Origin: Clostridium beijerinckii
GTDB taxonomy: Bacteria > Bacillota > Clostridia > Clostridiales > Clostridiaceae
NCBI GenBank assembly: GCA_003129525.1
Contig: CP029329.1
Location: 4,028,001 to 4,092,000 of the forward strand
Direction of reading: 5' to 3'
Length of the DNA stretch: 64,000 nucleotides
How positions within the stretch are numbered: position 1 is the first letter of the stretch; each line of letters begins with the position of its first letter. The translations under genes and the position numbers were made by a program. Below the pieces are notes generated by a model that was not told where the DNA came from, did not search any database, and saw nothing but the letters and a program-made list of their open reading frames with translations. Shown one piece after another: positions 62,950 to 64,000 of the stretch.

Positions 62950-64000
62950 ATGAAAAGATTAATTAATTTTTTTAAAAATGAAGAAACCCGTACAATAGCC
63001 TTTCTAATAATATCTGCTATATCATTGGTAGTGAGCTTTTTCCATATTGGAGATCTCAAAATTGATGCAGCGTGGATAGCAATTATTCTCTGCGGTATTC
63101 CTATTATTAAAGGTGCAGTAGAAGCACTTATAGAAGAATTTGATATTAAGGCAGATGTTTTAGTTGCAATAGCACTTGTTGCTTCGATTTTGATTAATGA
63201 AATATTTGCTGCAGGCGAAGTTGCCTTTATTATGACACTAGGTGCTTTATTAGAGGAACGTACTGTTGCGAAAGCACGTGCTGGAATTGAGAAACTGGTA
63301 CATCTTACCCCAAGTACTGCAAGAGTTGTTCGTGATGGTATAGAAAGTATTATACCAGCTGAGCAAGTTAAAGTTTCTGATACCCTCCGTGTACTTGCAG
63401 GTGAAACTATTGCTGTTGATGGTGTTATAATATTTGGACAAACCTCAATAAATCAATCCGTTATGACAGGAGAATCTCTACCTGTAGATAAAGGTGCTTT
63501 GGATGAGGTTTCTAGCGGAACTGTAAACCAATTTGGCACCTTTGATATGAAAGCCACCAAAGTAGGTGAAAATAGTTCATTACAAAGAATGATTAAACTA
63601 GTAGAATCTGCTGATGCAAGTAAGGCTAAAATTGTTGGCATGGCTGACAGATGGGCTACTTGGATTGTTGTGATTGCTCTTGTATCTGCAATTGGTACAT
63701 GGTTTATTACAGGAGAAATCATTCGTGCTGTTACCATTCTTGTTGTATTCTGCCCATGTTCTTTGGTACTTGCAACTCCAACTGCCATTATGGCTAGTAT
63801 TGGTAATGCTTCCAAGTTCGGTATTCTTGTTCGTGAAGGAGATGCTCTAGAAAGACTATCTAAAGTAACTATACTTGCATTTGATAAAACTGGAACTCTC
63901 ACTTATGGTAAACCTGATGTTGTAGCAGTTGAAAGCTATACTTCTGATATAAGTTCAGAAAAATTACTAATACTTACAGCTTCAGCTGAATTACGTTCAG
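62950..64000 (+). CDS. Heavy-metal P1B-type ATPase, 3' end outside window
   Basis: The ATG at 62950 starts 9 bases after the csoR stop behind AGGTGG. About 350 residues are visible. There is no N-terminal HMA domain; hydrophobic segments start at once. The actuator has M-T-G-E-S-L-P-V; the metal-binding helix has F-C-P-C-S-L-V-L-A-T-P-T-A (C268, C270); the phosphorylation motif D-K-T-G-T-L-T has Asp312. CPC is found in Cu, Zn/Cd and related exporters. With CsoR upstream, copper export is most likely, though the CPCSL rather than CPCAL sequence and missing HMA leave some doubt. Confidence 0.9.
   Translation, partial: MKRLINFFKNEETRTIAFLIISAISLVVSFFHIGDLKIDAAWIAIILCGIPIIKGAVEALIEEFDIKADVLVAIALVASILINEIFAAGEVAFIMTLGALLEERTVAKARAGIEKLVHLTPSTARVVRDGIESIIPAEQVKVSDTLRVLAGETIAVDGVIIFGQTSINQSVMTGESLPVDKGALDEVSSGTVNQFGTFDMKATKVGENSSLQRMIKLVESADASKAKIVGMADRWATWIVVIALVSAIGTWFITGEIIRAVTILVVFCPCSLVLATPTAIMASIGNASKFGILVREGDALERLSKVTILAFDKTGTLTYGKPDVVAVESYTSDISSEKLLILTASAELRS

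Noticed and set aside
1..64000. CRISPR arrays and rRNA genes
   Set aside because: No regularly spaced identical repeats with unique spacers and no rRNA sequence were seen; the 42-bp and 14-bp tandem repeats are coding or contiguous without spacers.

Overview
The window is AT-rich, densely coded and full of strong AGGAGG-type ribosome binding sites. It has Spo0E-like and PASTA-kinase genes, a PdaA-like deacetylase and butyrate-type CoA chemistry. This points to a solventogenic or saccharolytic Clostridium (sensu stricto). The species is not asserted. Everything below was read by eye from the sequence; no search was run.

Left edge (1-3.7 kb): the 3' end of a tyrosine recombinase is followed, about 670 bp on, by an isolated 3' fragment of a tRNA gene with CCA and its own terminator. 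This is the signature of an att site of an integrated element. Small Clostridium-type hypothetical genes follow, including two convergent genes sharing one short motif. 3.8-9.4 kb: an arsenic operon on the minus strand, arsR-arsD-arsA-CoA disulfide reductase/rhodanese-acr3, with a well-formed promoter and candidate operator. 9.8-11.7 kb: an ABC-F ATPase behind an attenuator-like leader. 11.9-17.4 kb: MaoC hydratase, GntP-type permease, CoA-transferase and a PAS-sigma54 activator, with a clear -24/-12 promoter. Together they look like an uptake and CoA-activation route for a short-chain (hydroxy) acid. 17.4-24.3 kb: an ABC-2 exporter, a sugar O-acetyltransferase, a TPR methyltransferase, a structured GC-rich element and a secreted CAP-domain protein. 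24.8-35 kb: a PASTA Ser/Thr kinase, a YmaF-like His-rich protein, Lon with a divergently spaced TetR regulator sharing a candidate operator, a ~200-bp inverted-repeat element, an HMA/TauE/cupredoxin copper protein and an amino-acid permease.

35-41.8 kb: a Spo0E-like gene without a normal start, a lectin-like propeller protein, a two-P-loop ATPase, a frameshifted PHP phosphoesterase with a chemoreceptor-like tail, and a phosphoribosyltransferase fragment joined to a decayed IS110 transposase. 41.9-46.9 kb: a threonate/erythronate-type catabolic operon (pdxA2-four-carbon acid sugar kinase-GntP permease-DeoR regulator) with three repeated candidate operator boxes. 47-51.1 kb: a decay zone holding two insertion-sequence remnants and remnants of a glycyl radical enzyme and its activase. 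51.2-52.3 kb: a guanidine-I (ykkC) riboswitch followed by an SMR guanidinium exporter. 52.4-62.4 kb: a deleted DeoR remnant, DedA, AEC and NhaP transporters, a PdaA-like lipoprotein, a DUF1540 protein, a flavodoxin and an orphan PAS histidine kinase. 62.6 kb to the right edge: CsoR and a metal P1B-ATPase that runs off the window.

The best candidates for follow-up are the PHP/chemoreceptor-tail chimera, the inverted-repeat elements near 22.8 and 31.1 kb, the ABC-F leader, the sigma54-controlled acid locus, and the paired small-protein family at 1.6-2.6 kb.
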